Below the pieces are notes generated by a model. It did not search any database. It was not told the DNA's origin and was given only the letters and a program-made list of their open reading frames with translations. A stretch of DNA of 53,550 bases from Symbiobacterium sp. (GTDB taxonomy: Bacteria > Bacillota > Sulfobacillia > UBA995 > UBA9673). A program made the position numbers and the translations under genes. The stretch is from contig DYFB01000072.1 in NCBI GenBank assembly GCA_020725405.1, forward strand, positions 1-53,550. Reading direction: 5' to 3'. Positions 15,100 to 24,024 of this stretch are shown here, piece after piece (within the stretch, counting starts at the first letter, position 1; each line of letters opens with the position of its first letter).

Positions 15100-16356
15100 A
15101 TGGCCGACTCCGGCGTCTATCTCGATAACGCGGCGACGACGCCGCCCTTCCCCGAGGCTGTCGCGGCCGTGGCCCGGGCCATGGAGTCCGTCTACGGCAA
15201 CCCGTCGTCCAGGCACAGGCTCGGCCTCGACGCGGCGAACGTCGTCGAGCGGGCCCGCGAGGTCGTGGCGAGATCCGTCGGGGCCGAGGGGTCCGAGATT
15301 GTCTTCACCGGAGGGGGGTCGGAGGCCAACAATCTGGCCCTGAAAGGCGCGGCCTGGGCCTACCGGCGGGCGGGGCGGCGGGTCGTGGTCACCGCCGTCG
15401 AGCACTCGTCGGTGTTGGAGCCGGCGAGGTGGCTCGAAGAGATGGGCTTCGAAGTGGTCGTTGTCCCCGTGGGGAGCGACGGACGGGCGGGCCTCGACGA
15501 CGTCCTGGCCGTGGTCACCCCCGAGACCCTGGTTGTAAGTGTCATGCACGTGAACAACGAAGTCGGCGCGATTCAGCCCGTGGCCGCGCTCGGGCGGCGG
15601 CTCGGGGCGGTGCGGCCGACCTCGGGCCGCCGGAAGGGTCTCCCGCTCCTCCACGTCGATGCCGTTCAATCCCTGGGCCGCCTCGACGTTGACGTCCGGG
15701 CCCTCGGGGCCGATCTCCTGACGGTCAGCGCCCACAAGGTCCACGGGCCGAAGGGTGTGGGAGCCCTCTTCGTCCGCCGAGGGGTGCGCCTGGTCCCCCT
15801 CGTCCACGGGGGTGGACACGAGGGAGGGCGCCGGAGCGGTACCGAGAACGTCCCCGGCATTGCGGGGTTCTCCGCTGCCTTGGAGAGAATGATGGCTCTC
15901 GGGCCGAGCGAGGTCTCGAGACGGGCGGCCGACCTCCGCCGCCGGCTGGTCGACGCGGTCCGGGAGGGCTGGCCCCGCGTCGTGGTGAACGGCCCGGCTC
16001 CGGTCGGCTCGCGGACCGGAAGGACCGGGGGCGGCGAGGACGCCGTCGCCCCGCACCGCGAGGACGCCGTCGCCCCGCACATCGTCAGCCTCTCGTTTCC
16101 CGGGGTGCCGGGCGAAGTCATGCAGCAGCACCTCCAGGCGCGGGGTGTCTACGTCTCGACCGGCTCGGCCTGTGGATCGCACCACCGCGGCCGGGCGAGT
16201 CACGTGCTCGAGGCTATGGGCTGCCCGCCTGACGTCGCCGGGTCGGCGGTACGGGTCTCCTTCTCGCCGCTGAACACGGCCGACGAGGTCGAGAGGGCCG
16301 CGGGGGCCATGGTCGAGGTCGCCCGGAGCCTAGCGCAGAGGAGGGCGGGGCCGTGA
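15100..16356 (+). CDS. Cysteine desulfurase (NifS/IscS family)
   Basis: Cysteine desulfurases use PLP to take sulfur from cysteine and pass it on as a persulfide. The 418-residue protein starts VYLDNAATTPPFPE, has GSEANNLALKG, EHSSVLEP, VNNEVGAIQP, the PLP lysine in SAHKVHGPKG (Lys213), GTENVPGIAGF, and the sulfur-carrying Cys358 in STGSACGSHH. The ATG at 15100 has GGGAGGA upstream. The stop overlaps thiI (GTGA), so sulfur is most likely delivered to ThiI for 4-thiouridine in tRNA, as with the dedicated NifZ-ThiI pair of Bacillus. A 24-bp tandem duplication adds eight residues (EDAVAPHR) before the active-site loop. Confidence 0.94.
   Translation: MADSGVYLDNAATTPPFPEAVAAVARAMESVYGNPSSRHRLGLDAANVVERAREVVARSVGAEGSEIVFTGGGSEANNLALKGAAWAYRRAGRRVVVTAVEHSSVLEPARWLEEMGFEVVVVPVGSDGRAGLDDVLAVVTPETLVVSVMHVNNEVGAIQPVAALGRRLGAVRPTSGRRKGLPLLHVDAVQSLGRLDVDVRALGADLLTVSAHKVHGPKGVGALFVRRGVRLVPLVHGGGHEGGRRSGTENVPGIAGFSAALERMMALGPSEVSRRAADLRRRLVDAVREGWPRVVVNGPAPVGSRTGRTGGGEDAVAPHREDAVAPHIVSLSFPGVPGEVMQQHLQARGVYVSTGSACGSHHRGRASHVLEAMGCPPDVAGSAVRVSFSPLNTADEVERAAGAMVEVARSLAQRRAGP
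16036..16080 (+). repeat. 24-bp in-frame tandem duplication
   Basis: A 21-nt segment (16036-16056) recurs exactly at 16060-16080, a period of 24 bp. It encodes EDAVAPH twice inside the cysteine desulfurase, in a variable loop before the conserved HIVSLSFPG strand. The perfect identity suggests recent slippage. Confidence 0.9.
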
Positions 16357-17555
16357 GCCGATTTCTCCTGGTCCGCTACGGGGAGATAGCCCTGAAGGGG
16401 CGGAACCGGCCCGTCTTCGAGCGGACCCTCGTCCACAACATCAACCGGGCCCTGGAGTCGGCGGGCGGCAGGCCGGGAGGCCGCGGACTGCGGGTGAGGT
16501 CGATGCCGGGCCGGCTGGCGGTCCAGCTCCCGCCTCAGGCGGGCGAGGCCGAGGTCTGGCGGCTGGCCGGGGCTGTCGCCCGGGTCTTCGGGGTCGTCGG
16601 CGTCGCCCCGGCCCTGCGGGTGGGTCTTGACCAGGACGAGATCGCCCGAGCCGCGGTCGGGCTCGCCGGAGAGGCGGTGGCCGGGGAGGGGGTCCGGACC
16701 TTCAAGCTCGAGGTGAGACGCTCGAACAAGGCCTACCCCCTCACCTCACCGGAGGTGGCCGCCGATATCGGGCGAAGGGTTATCGACGCCGTCCCGGAGC
16801 TGTCGGTGGACCTTCACGACCCCGACCTGAGAATCGGGGTAGAGGTCCGCGAGGACGGCACGTACGTCTACGGTCGGAGCCTGCCCGGTCCGGGCGGGCT
16901 TCCGGTCGGGATGTCCGGACGGGCCGTGGCCCTCATCTCCGGAGGCATCGACAGCCCGGTGGCGATCTGGATGGCCATGCGGCGGGGAGTCGTCACCGTC
17001 CCCCTCCACTTCTGGAGCTTCCCCTTCACCAGTGAACGGGCCAGGCAGAAAGTCATCGACCTCTGCGCCGTCTTGGATACCTGGGGCCCCGTCCCCGACC
17101 TCCTCGTCTGCCCTTTCACGGAGATCCAGACGACGGTGCGGGACGGCTGCCCGGAGGAACTCAGGGTGACAGTCATGCGTCGGATGATGATGCGCGTCGC
17201 CACCCGGGTGGCCAGCGAGGAGCGGGCCCTCGCCCTGGTGACCGGGGAGAGCCTGGGGCAGGTGGCGAGCCAGACTCTCGAGAGCCTGGCCAGCATCGAG
17301 GCTGCCAGCGGCTTTCCGGTCCTGAGGCCCCTTCTCGCGCTGGACAAAGAGGAGATAATCGCCCGGGCCCGGCAGATTGGAACCTACGATATCTCGACCC
17401 TACCCTACGAGGATTGCTGCACCCTGTTCGTCCCGGACCACCCGCGCACGCGGCCCTCGCGCCGGGAAGCCGAGGCGGCCGAGGCCGGGCTCGACGTGGA
17501 CGGCCTCGTCGAGCGGGCTGTGGCCGGGATAGAGCGCGTACCGGCCACCCGGTGA
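16353..17555 (+). CDS. thiI: tRNA 4-thiouridine synthase ThiI
   Basis: ThiI activates U8 of tRNA by adenylation and transfers sulfur to it; in some bacteria it also serves thiazole synthesis. The 400-residue protein has an N-terminal ferredoxin-like region starting LVRYGEIALKGRNRPVFE, a THUMP domain (about 60-170), and a PP-loop ATPase domain with ALISGGIDSPVA (Ser196 region), LHFWSFPFTSERA and LVTGESLGQVASQTL, ending CCTLFVPDHPRTRP. It has no C-terminal rhodanese domain, as in Firmicutes. GTG 16353 overlaps the desulfurase stop, so the pair is coupled. The convergent GNAT gene ends 4 nt beyond its stop. Confidence 0.95.
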   Translation: MSRFLLVRYGEIALKGRNRPVFERTLVHNINRALESAGGRPGGRGLRVRSMPGRLAVQLPPQAGEAEVWRLAGAVARVFGVVGVAPALRVGLDQDEIARAAVGLAGEAVAGEGVRTFKLEVRRSNKAYPLTSPEVAADIGRRVIDAVPELSVDLHDPDLRIGVEVREDGTYVYGRSLPGPGGLPVGMSGRAVALISGGIDSPVAIWMAMRRGVVTVPLHFWSFPFTSERARQKVIDLCAVLDTWGPVPDLLVCPFTEIQTTVRDGCPEELRVTVMRRMMMRVATRVASEERALALVTGESLGQVASQTLESLASIEAASGFPVLRPLLALDKEEIIARARQIGTYDISTLPYEDCCTLFVPDHPRTRPSRREAEAAEAGLDVDGLVERAVAGIERVPATR

Positions 17556-17559
17556 GAGG

Positions 17560-18111
17560 TCAAGCGGAGCCCGGCTCGGCCGGGCCGGGTCGCCGCCCCC
17601 GGCGGGGGCCGAGGTCCTTGGCTATCGTCCCCTCCAGGCCGTCGAGGGTGACCGAGTAGCCGTTCTTCCGGTAGAAGTGGACCTGGCGGTTGCGATGCTC
17701 GATGTCGCCGGGCGAGAGCCGGCCGGTCACGCGGGTCACCCCCGCGGCCCCGAGGAGGTCCTCGGCGAACCGGAGGACGGCGGTGCCGACGCCACGGCCG
17801 ACGCTGTCCTCACCGCGGGACTGAATCGTTCTTATGGTCGCGGTCCCGTCCTCGATGGTGGCCAGAAGGACGCACTCGGGTCCCGCGCCCCGGCGGCCGA
17901 CGGCCCTGACGACGACGAAGGCCGGGTCGGAGTCGGCCAGGAGGAGCACCGGACGGCCGTTCTTGTCCGCGACCACGCGGTGAGGCCCCGACCCGGTCGG
18001 GTCGGCGCCGCGGTGGGCCCGGAGAGCCAGCGACAGCCGTCTGAGCTCGCGGCGGCGCCGGAGGTCCGCAAGGCGGTCCCCAAGCCAGCTCCGGACTCCG
18101 CGGACACTCAC
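17560..18111 (-). CDS. GNAT family N-acetyltransferase
   Basis: This is the only reverse-strand gene I support in the window. Its 183-residue product has the acetyl-CoA loop GRGVGTAVLRFAEDLLG and the following GNAT pattern RVTGRLSPGDIEHRNRQVHFYRKNGYSV, where the closing YxKxGY element is typical. The N-terminal half is Arg-rich and unrecognised. The substrate is unknown. I chose GTG at 18111 because AGGGGGTGA precedes it by 7 nt and a sigma-A promoter lies just upstream; the ATG at 18183 would fall within that promoter. The gene converges on thiI with a 4-nt gap and diverges from comM. Confidence 0.8.
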   Translation of the reverse strand: MSVRGVRSWLGDRLADLRRRRELRRLSLALRAHRGADPTGSGPHRVVADKNGRPVLLLADSDPAFVVVRAVGRRGAGPECVLLATIEDGTATIRTIQSRGEDSVGRGVGTAVLRFAEDLLGAAGVTRVTGRLSPGDIEHRNRQVHFYRKNGYSVTLDGLEGTIAKDLGPRRGRRPGPAEPGSA

Positions 18112-18154
18112 CGGCCACTCACCCCCTGCTCTGGCTAAGCCCTGCCACTCGTCT

Positions 18155-18183
18155 ACAATACCGCCGGGCGTCCGATGGTTCAA
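18155..18183 (-). promoter_or_regulatory. Sigma-A promoter of the GNAT gene
   Basis: On the reverse strand, TTGAAC (18183-18178), a 17-bp spacer and TATTGT (18160-18155) form a plausible housekeeping promoter. The start site would lie near 18148, leaving a leader of about 37 nt before the GTG at 18111. Confidence 0.6.
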
Positions 18184-18286
18184 GACCGGGCCGCGCGGCA
18201 GGGAGGCTCGGGGCGGCCGCGAATGACCCCCCTTCCGGTGGGGGCCCGGTTCGGGGACCTCCTCCCCTTCCAGTGGAGGTGGTCGC

Positions 18287-19870
18287 GTGGTCTCGCGCGT
18301 CTTGAGTCTCGGGTGTAGCGGCGTGGAGGGCTACCTTGTCACCGTCGAGGTCGACATCGGCCCCGGGCTTCCGTGCTTCGACATCGTGGGGCTGCCCGGC
18401 GCCGCGGTGCGTGAGGCCCGGGAGCGGGTGCGGGCGGCCATCTCGAACTCAGGGTTCACCTTCCCCGTGAGGCGGATCATCGCCAACCTGGCCCCGGGCG
18501 ACATCCCGAAGGCCGGCGCCCTCTACGACCTACCCCTGGCCGTGGGCATCCTCGCCGCGGACGGGCAGGTGCCGACCGGCCCCCTCGCGGGATGGGTCTT
18601 CCTTGGCGAACTCTCCCTGGACGGGTCGCTGAGGCCGGTGAGAGGGGTCCTGCCCATGTGCCTTTCCCTCCCGGAACTCGGTCTGGCGACGGTCGTCGTC
18701 CCCGAGGAGAACGCGGCCGAGGCTGCCGCGGTCCCGGGCCTCGAAGTCGGCGGACTGGGCAGTCTGGCGGTCGCGGCCCGGGCCGTGACCGGCGGGCGCC
18801 TGCCGTCCCCGTCGGGGGGACCGGAGCCCCGGGAGGAGGCGGAAGAAGACGCGGCGGCCGACCGCTCCTCTCCCATCGCCGGGCCCTACGGCGCGGGCCC
18901 GGGAGATCTCGCCGACGTCGAGGAACAGGACAGGGCCAAGCGGGCCTTGGAGATAGCCGCCGCCGGCGGCCACAACGTCCTCCTGACCGGCGCGCCGGGC
19001 TCGGGGAAGACGATGCTGGCGAGGAGGCTGGTCAGCATCCTGCCGCCCCTGACCCCGCTGGAGCGTCTCGAGGTGAGCAAGGTCTACAGCGTGGCCGGGC
19101 TTCTCCCGCCCGGGACGGGGCTAGTCCGGGGGCGGCCGTTCCGCGCCCCGCACCACACCGTCACCTCGGCCGGTCTGGCCGGCGGTGGTCTCCCGCCGGT
19201 CCCGGGGGAGATGAGTCTCGCTCACCGCGGGGTGCTCTTCCTCGATGAGCTCCCGGAGTTCCGCCGGGAGGTGCTCGAGCTCCTGCGTCAGCCCCTCGAG
19301 GAAGGGACTGTCCGCCTAGCCCGGAAGGGCCGGACCGTGGTCTTCCCGTCAAGGTTCAGCCTGGTCGCGGCGATGAACCCGTGTCCCTGCGGGTACCTCG
19401 GGGACAGCCGGAAGGCCTGCCGGTGCACGCCGGCCGGGCTGGAGCGGTACGTCCGGCGGCTCTCCGGCCCCCTTCTCGACCGCATCGACATGCGGGTTGA
19501 GGTCCCCCGCCCGTCCGCCCGACTCGCGGCTCCACGGCCGACCGGCCCGGGTCGCCGGGGCGGTTCGGCGGAGGTCCTCGCCAGGGTTATCGCGGCGCGG
19601 GAGCGTCAGGTTGTCCGGCTCTCGCCTGCGGGCATCGCCACCAACGCCGAGCTTGGCTCCGCCCACCTCCGGTATCCGGATCTCCTCCGGCTGACTCCGG
19701 AGGCACGGGCCCTCGCGGCCGAGGCCGTCCAGGCCGTAGGCCTCAGCCTGCGGGCCCGCGACCGGGTCCTGCGCCTGGCTCGGACCATAGCCGACCTTGA
19801 CGGGGCCCGAGACGTGAAGGCGGCGCACGTGGCCGAAGCGCTGGGCCACCGCGGGCCCGAGTTGGGCTAG
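18287..19870 (+). CDS. comM: YifB/ComM family Mg-chelatase-like AAA+ ATPase
   Basis: ComM is a hexameric helicase that widens heteroduplexes during natural transformation in Gram-negative bacteria; YifB homologues are widespread. The 527-residue protein has the N-terminal Lon-like S5 domain (VDIGPGLPCFDIVGLPGAAV, GDIPKAGALYDLPLAVGILA), Walker A GAPGSGKTML (from residue 235), FRAPHHTVTSAGLAGGG, Walker B GVLFLDELPEF, a small Cys cluster NPCPCGYLGDSRKACRC, and a C-terminal chelatase-like helical domain. GTG 18287 has GGAGGTGG upstream. Its location between yraN and dprA, with the sulfur genes inserted before it and an accessory block after it, fits a DNA-uptake neighbourhood. Confidence 0.94.
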   Translation: MVSRVLSLGCSGVEGYLVTVEVDIGPGLPCFDIVGLPGAAVREARERVRAAISNSGFTFPVRRIIANLAPGDIPKAGALYDLPLAVGILAADGQVPTGPLAGWVFLGELSLDGSLRPVRGVLPMCLSLPELGLATVVVPEENAAEAAAVPGLEVGGLGSLAVAARAVTGGRLPSPSGGPEPREEAEEDAAADRSSPIAGPYGAGPGDLADVEEQDRAKRALEIAAAGGHNVLLTGAPGSGKTMLARRLVSILPPLTPLERLEVSKVYSVAGLLPPGTGLVRGRPFRAPHHTVTSAGLAGGGLPPVPGEMSLAHRGVLFLDELPEFRREVLELLRQPLEEGTVRLARKGRTVVFPSRFSLVAAMNPCPCGYLGDSRKACRCTPAGLERYVRRLSGPLLDRIDMRVEVPRPSARLAAPRPTGPGRRGGSAEVLARVIAARERQVVRLSPAGIATNAELGSAHLRYPDLLRLTPEARALAAEAVQAVGLSLRARDRVLRLARTIADLDGARDVKAAHVAEALGHRGPELG

Positions 19871-20096
19871 ACCGGGCCGAGGCGGCCGGTCCTCCCGGTC
19901 TCGACCCTCCGCCGCCTTCAGGCGCGGGACGACGCCGTCCCAGGGGCCGGCGCCTCGACGGGCTTGTGAAGAAAAGTTCAGGGCTACCAGGGATTCGTCC
20001 GGACCCTGTCGTATCTTGATTTCGACCGAACGTTTGGGTGAGACACGCGGCCTTCCAAGACCCATAGACCGCCTGAAAGGGGCGTGATGCCGGCAC
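19871..20096. other. comM-etfB intergenic region
   Basis: This 226-bp gap becomes AT-richer after about 19965. I found no promoter pair with acceptable spacing and no clear terminator. AAGGGG at 20077-20082 lies 14 nt before the etfB ATG, which is long for a ribosome binding site. An etfBA promoter is expected here, but I cannot point to it. Confidence 0.4.
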
Positions 20097-20882
20097 ATGC
20101 GGATTGTCGTTAGCATCAAGCAGGTTCCAGAGACGACCGAAGTCAAGATCGACCCGGCGAAGAACTCCGTCGACACCGAGGGCCTCACCAGGATCATCAA
20201 CCCCTACGATACCTACGCCCTGGAGGAGGCCGTCCGCATCAAGGAGGCCTCGGGAGCCACGGTGGCTGTCATCTCCGTGGGTCCGGAGAAGGTCGACGAG
20301 TCGCTGCGCGAGGCCCTGGCCATGGGGGCCGACGAGGGTTTCCACCTGAGCGACCCGGCCTTTGAGGGTTCGGACCCCCTGGCCACCGCCTATATCCTGG
20401 CGCGGGGAATTGAGAAGCTGGGTCCCTACGATCTCGTCATCTGCGGGCGCCAGGCTATGGACGGGGCCAGCGGGCAGGTCGGCCCCAGCCTTGCCGAGGA
20501 GCTCGGACTCCCGTGCGTGACGTTCGTCCGTAAGATAGAGGAGCTGAAAGAGGGCTACATCCGCGTTCAGCGGATGACCGACGACGGCTACGAGGTCGTC
20601 GAGGGCCCTCTCCCCATGGTCATCACGGTGGTGAAGGAGATAAACGAACCCCGCCTGGCCTCGCTCAAGGGACTGATGAAGGCCAAGCGGGTCACTATCC
20701 CGGTCTGGAACGCCTCGGACCTCGGGCTCGACCCGGCCCGCTACGGGCCGGCCGGCTCGCCCACCTCGGTCGCCAGGCTTTCCCCGCCTCCGCCGCGAAC
20801 CGGCGGCGAGATGATCGAGGGCACGCCCGAGGAGCAGGTGAGGATTCTGGTTAGGAAGCTCAGGGACGCCAAGGTCCTGTGA
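20097..20882 (+). CDS. etfB: Electron transfer flavoprotein beta subunit
   Basis: EtfB with EtfA forms an FAD protein that moves electrons between acyl-CoA or other dehydrogenases and quinone or ferredoxin-linked partners. The 261-residue product starts RIVVSIKQVPETTEVKIDP, has INPYDTYALEEAVRIKE, and CGRQAMDGASGQVGPSLAEELGLP, which corresponds to the ETF AMP/FAD-binding loop. I cannot tell from sequence reading alone whether it belongs to the bifurcating or the classical group. etfA follows 16 nt later. No acyl-CoA dehydrogenase, FixC/FixX or ETF-quinone oxidoreductase gene lies beside it, so the electron partner is encoded elsewhere. Confidence 0.94.
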   Translation: MRIVVSIKQVPETTEVKIDPAKNSVDTEGLTRIINPYDTYALEEAVRIKEASGATVAVISVGPEKVDESLREALAMGADEGFHLSDPAFEGSDPLATAYILARGIEKLGPYDLVICGRQAMDGASGQVGPSLAEELGLPCVTFVRKIEELKEGYIRVQRMTDDGYEVVEGPLPMVITVVKEINEPRLASLKGLMKAKRVTIPVWNASDLGLDPARYGPAGSPTSVARLSPPPPRTGGEMIEGTPEEQVRILVRKLRDAKVL

Positions 20883-20898
20883 GAGGGAGGGGAGAGAG

Positions 20899-21906
20899 AT
20901 GATCGGCAAGGCCGACGCGAGAAACATCTGGATCCTTATCGAACACAGGGGCGGCAAGGTGGCGGGCGTATCCCTGGAGGCTATCGGAGTCGCCCGGAAG
21001 CTCGCCGACTCCTCCTCGCAGGAGGTCTGGGCCGTCGCCCTGGGACCGGGCGCGCAAGCCCTCGGGGCGGACCTCATCAAGGTCGGGGCGGACGTCGTCC
21101 TCACGGCTGAGGACGCCCGGCTCGACGGGTTCCGCGACGACCCTTACACGGACGCCCTGACCCATCTGGTCACGACCTACAAGCCCTCGGCGCTCATCGT
21201 CGGGGCGACCTCAAACGGGAAGTCCCTGGCTCCCCGACTGGCTTCCAGGCTCCGCACCGGGCTCGCCAGCGAGTGCGTCGACCTCGAGTGGGACGCGGCG
21301 GCCGGCAACCTGGTCGCCGTCCGCCCGATGTACGGCGGGAACGTCCTGGCTACCGTCGTCTGCCCGGAGGTCCGCCCGCAGCTGGCCACGCTCCGGGTCA
21401 AGAGCGCGCCCCGCCCCGAGCCCGACCCCGCCCGCAAGGGACGGGTCGAGAAGGCCGATATCTCCGGTGTCGAACTCCGCGACCGGGTCAAGGTCCTCGA
21501 GGCGGTGGAGACCGGCGGCGGCGAGGTGAAACTCGAGGAGGCCGACATCGTGGTTTCGGGAGGACGCGGGGTCGGTGGGCCGGAGAAGTTCTCGGTCATC
21601 AAGGCCCTGGCCGAGGCCTGCCGGGGGGCCATGGGCGCCTCGCGTGCTGCGGTGGACGCCGGGTGGCTTCCTTACGCCCACCAGGTGGGGCAGACCGGCA
21701 AGACCGTCAGCCCCAAGGTCTACATAGCCTGCGGCATCTCGGGGGCCATCCAGCACCTCGCCGGGATGAAGTCGTCCGACATCATCGTCGCCATCAACAA
21801 GAACCCTGAAGCCCCCATCTTCAAGGTGGCGACCTACGGCATAGTGGGCGACCTGTTCGAGGTCGTGCCGCTCCTGACCGAGGAGATCAAGGAGGCCTCG
21901 GCCTGA
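20899..21906 (+). CDS. etfA: Electron transfer flavoprotein alpha subunit
   Basis: EtfA binds the second half of the ETF FAD site. The 335-residue product has the N-terminal nucleotide-binding-like domain ([21 protein letters not shown]) and the C-terminal FAD domain with [50 protein letters not shown] and [21 protein letters not shown], all standard. ATG 20899 has GAGGGGAGAG upstream. It is the second gene of the etfBA pair. A strong hairpin follows about 50 nt after the stop and could end the transcript before the MutL-like gene. Confidence 0.95.
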   Translation: MIGKADARNIWILIEHRGGKVAGVSLEAIGVARKLADSSSQEVWAVALGPGAQALGADLIKVGADVVLTAEDARLDGFRDDPYTDALTHLVTTYKPSALIVGATSNGKSLAPRLASRLRTGLASECVDLEWDAAAGNLVAVRPMYGGNVLATVVCPEVRPQLATLRVKSAPRPEPDPARKGRVEKADISGVELRDRVKVLEAVETGGGEVKLEEADIVVSGGRGVGGPEKFSVIKALAEACRGAMGASRAAVDAGWLPYAHQVGQTGKTVSPKVYIACGISGAIQHLAGMKSSDIIVAINKNPEAPIFKVATYGIVGDLFEVVPLLTEEIKEASA

Positions 21907-21956
21907 GCCTCAGTCCGGCCCGCTCCGGCGGTGTTGTCGGCGGACCGGTCTTTCGC

Positions 21957-21981
21957 GGGGGCCGCCTTCGCGGCGGTCCCC
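21957..21981 (+). terminator. Terminator-like hairpin after etfA, without U-tract
   Basis: GGGGGCCGCC (21957-21966) pairs with GGCGGTCCCC (21972-21981) over a UUCG-containing loop, a 10-bp stem with one G-U pair. It begins 50 nt after the etfA stop. No T run follows, so termination would need Rho or another factor. Confidence 0.45.
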
Positions 21982-22011
21982 GTATCGATTCGCGGCGGGC
22001 CGAACCGCCGC

Positions 22012-22072
22012 GGGGACCCGCGGCTGCCCGGGGACCCGCGGCCGCCGCCGAGACCCGCGGCCGCGGACCCGC
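22012..22072 (+). repeat. Imperfect direct repeats of GGGGACCCGCGGC
   Basis: GGGGACCCGCGGC occurs at 22012-22024 and 22030-22042, with a variant GAGACCCGCGGC at 22050-22061 and a partial copy GGACCCGC at about 22065-22072. The period is 18-20 bp. The repeats lie 105-165 nt upstream of the MutL-like gene; function unknown. Confidence 0.6.
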
Positions 22073-22176
22073 TCCACTCGATGGGCCGGCCCCGAACGGG
22101 CCGGGTTTCGGGGCTCCTGAAACTTACAACGGGTCCCGCGCGTATTTGACACGAGAGAGCCTGCGGGGGTGACTTC

Positions 22177-24024
22177 ATGGACCGTGAGTTCCGAAGCGTG
22201 CTGGCTGTCGACGTCGGGAGCACGACCACCAAGGCCATCGTCATCGAAAGACGAGGCGACAGGTACGGCCTTGTGGCCCGGGGTGAGTCCCCGACCACCG
22301 TCGAGGCCCCCCAGGAGGACGTCATGGTCGGGCTTCTCCAGGCGGTCCGCCGGGCTGAGGGAGCCCTCGGCCGCCCCCTGGTGAGAGACGACGGCCTGGT
22401 TACCCCTCAGGCCGGTGACACTGGCGTCGACCTGTTCGTCTGCACCTCGAGCGCCGGCGGGGGCCTGCAGATGACGGTCGCCGGTGTCGTGAAGTCCATG
22501 ACCGCGGAGAGCGCGCACCGGGCGGCGCTCGGGGCGGGCGCCATCGTGATGGACGTGCTGTCCCTCGACGACGCCCGGCTGGTCATCGAGCGCATCCGTC
22601 GCCTCCAGGAACTGCGACCGGACATGATCCTTCTCGCGGGTGGTACCGATTCCGGGAACATCTCCCACGTCGCGGCCATCGCCGAGTACATCGGGGCCTC
22701 GCGCCCGCGCCCGCGTCTAGGGGGCGGGTACAAGGTCCCTCTGGTTTACGCCGGGAACCAGCGGGCGCGGGAGTACGTCCGCGACGTCCTCAGCGACCAG
22801 ATGGACGTCTACGTCGTCCCCAATATCCGGCCGACGCTCGAAGAAGAGGTCCTCGAGCCGGCGCGGAAGGAGATCCACCGGCTCTTCCTCGAGCACGTCA
22901 TGGCCCGGGCCCCTGGCTACCAGAACCTCCTCCGCTGGGCCAGGAACGTCATCCAACCCACGCCCATGGCCGTCGGCAAGATGATGCGGCTCATGGCCGA
23001 GGCCCACGGGGCCAGCGTCGTCGGCGTCGATGTCGGCGGGGCGACCACCGACGTCTTCTCGGTCGTCGGCGACCAGTTCCACAGGTCGGTGAGCGCCAAC
23101 CTCGGCATGAGCTACAGTACGGCCAACGTTTTCGCCGAGGCCAGCCCGGAGAATATCGGCCGCTGGCTACCTTTCGAGATATCGGAGCGTGACCTCCGGA
23201 ACCTCAACGCCAACAAGATGATCCGGCCCACGACCCTCCCGGCGACGCTGGAGGAACTTCTCATCGAGCACGCCGTGGCCCGGGAGGCCGTCCGCCTGTC
23301 TTTCGCGCACCACATGGAGCTGGCCGTTGGGCTCAAGGGCATCCACGTGCCGAAGAGCTTCGACCGCCTGAAGGACCTCTTCTCCCAGAGGAGCCTGTCC
23401 GGCCAGCCTGTCGTCAACCTCCTCGAGGTGAGCGCAATCATCGGCAGCGGCGGTGTTCTCTCGCACGCCCCCCGGCGCTCGCAGGCCATGCTCCTCCTCC
23501 TGGACTCCATCCAGCCGGAGGGGGTCACCGGTCTCTACGTCGACAGCGTCTTCATGATGCCGCACCTCGGGGTGTTGGCCGAAATCGACCCCCAGGTGGC
23601 TCTCGAGGTCTTCGAAGCCGACTGCCTCGTGCCGCTGGGAACCTGCCTGGCCCCGAAGGCGCGGCCGCGGCCGGGACAGACGTTGGCCACCGTGGACATA
23701 GCCCCGGCCGGCGAGGCGCCGCGGCGGGAGGTGGTCACCGGCGGCGAGCTGAAGCTCGTCCCGCTGGGTCCCGGGAAGACCGCCGACCTGAGGATAACGC
23801 CGTCCCGTGGGGTCGACGTCGGCGCCGGGCCGGGCCGGCGGCTGGAAACCCGGGCCGTGGGCGGTCGGGTCGGGCTCGTCCTCGACGGACGGGGCCGGCC
23901 TATCGTCTTCCCGCGGAACCGCACGGAGAGACGGGCGGCCGTGGCCCGGTGGCTCGAGACCCTGGACGCGTATCCCGGCCGGGCCTGGAAGTCCGGAGCG
24001 GCCGGAAGGGAGGCTGACGGCTGA
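22177..24024 (+). CDS. MutL/GlmL-like ASKHA ATPase (glutamate mutase L family)
   Basis: GlmL/MutL proteins occur in clostridial glutamate mutase operons between the two B12-mutase subunits, but orphans with unknown roles exist. The 615-residue protein shows the ASKHA (actin/hexokinase) phosphate motifs LAVDVGSTTTKAIVIE near the N-terminus and VGVDVGGATTDVFSV near residue 283, along with family stretches CTSSAGGGLQM, LLAGGTDSGN, PLVYAGNQ and PTPMAVGKMM. The ATG has GGGGGTGA 5 nt upstream. No mutase S or E subunit, methylaspartase or other B12 enzyme is nearby. The stop overlaps the next gene (TGATG), which makes that unknown protein its likely partner. Family confident, function open. Confidence 0.88.
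   Translation: MDREFRSVLAVDVGSTTTKAIVIERRGDRYGLVARGESPTTVEAPQEDVMVGLLQAVRRAEGALGRPLVRDDGLVTPQAGDTGVDLFVCTSSAGGGLQMTVAGVVKSMTAESAHRAALGAGAIVMDVLSLDDARLVIERIRRLQELRPDMILLAGGTDSGNISHVAAIAEYIGASRPRPRLGGGYKVPLVYAGNQRAREYVRDVLSDQMDVYVVPNIRPTLEEEVLEPARKEIHRLFLEHVMARAPGYQNLLRWARNVIQPTPMAVGKMMRLMAEAHGASVVGVDVGGATTDVFSVVGDQFHRSVSANLGMSYSTANVFAEASPENIGRWLPFEISERDLRNLNANKMIRPTTLPATLEELLIEHAVAREAVRLSFAHHMELAVGLKGIHVPKSFDRLKDLFSQRSLSGQPVVNLLEVSAIIGSGGVLSHAPRRSQAMLLLLDSIQPEGVTGLYVDSVFMMPHLGVLAEIDPQVALEVFEADCLVPLGTCLAPKARPRPGQTLATVDIAPAGEAPRREVVTGGELKLVPLGPGKTADLRITPSRGVDVGAGPGRRLETRAVGGRVGLVLDGRGRPIVFPRNRTERRAAVARWLETLDAYPGRAWKSGAAGREADG

Noticed and set aside
22146-22151. TTGACA before the MutL-like gene as a -35 box
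   Set aside because: The expected -10 position falls in GTGACT within the ribosome binding site and start codon region, so a start site there would leave no leader.
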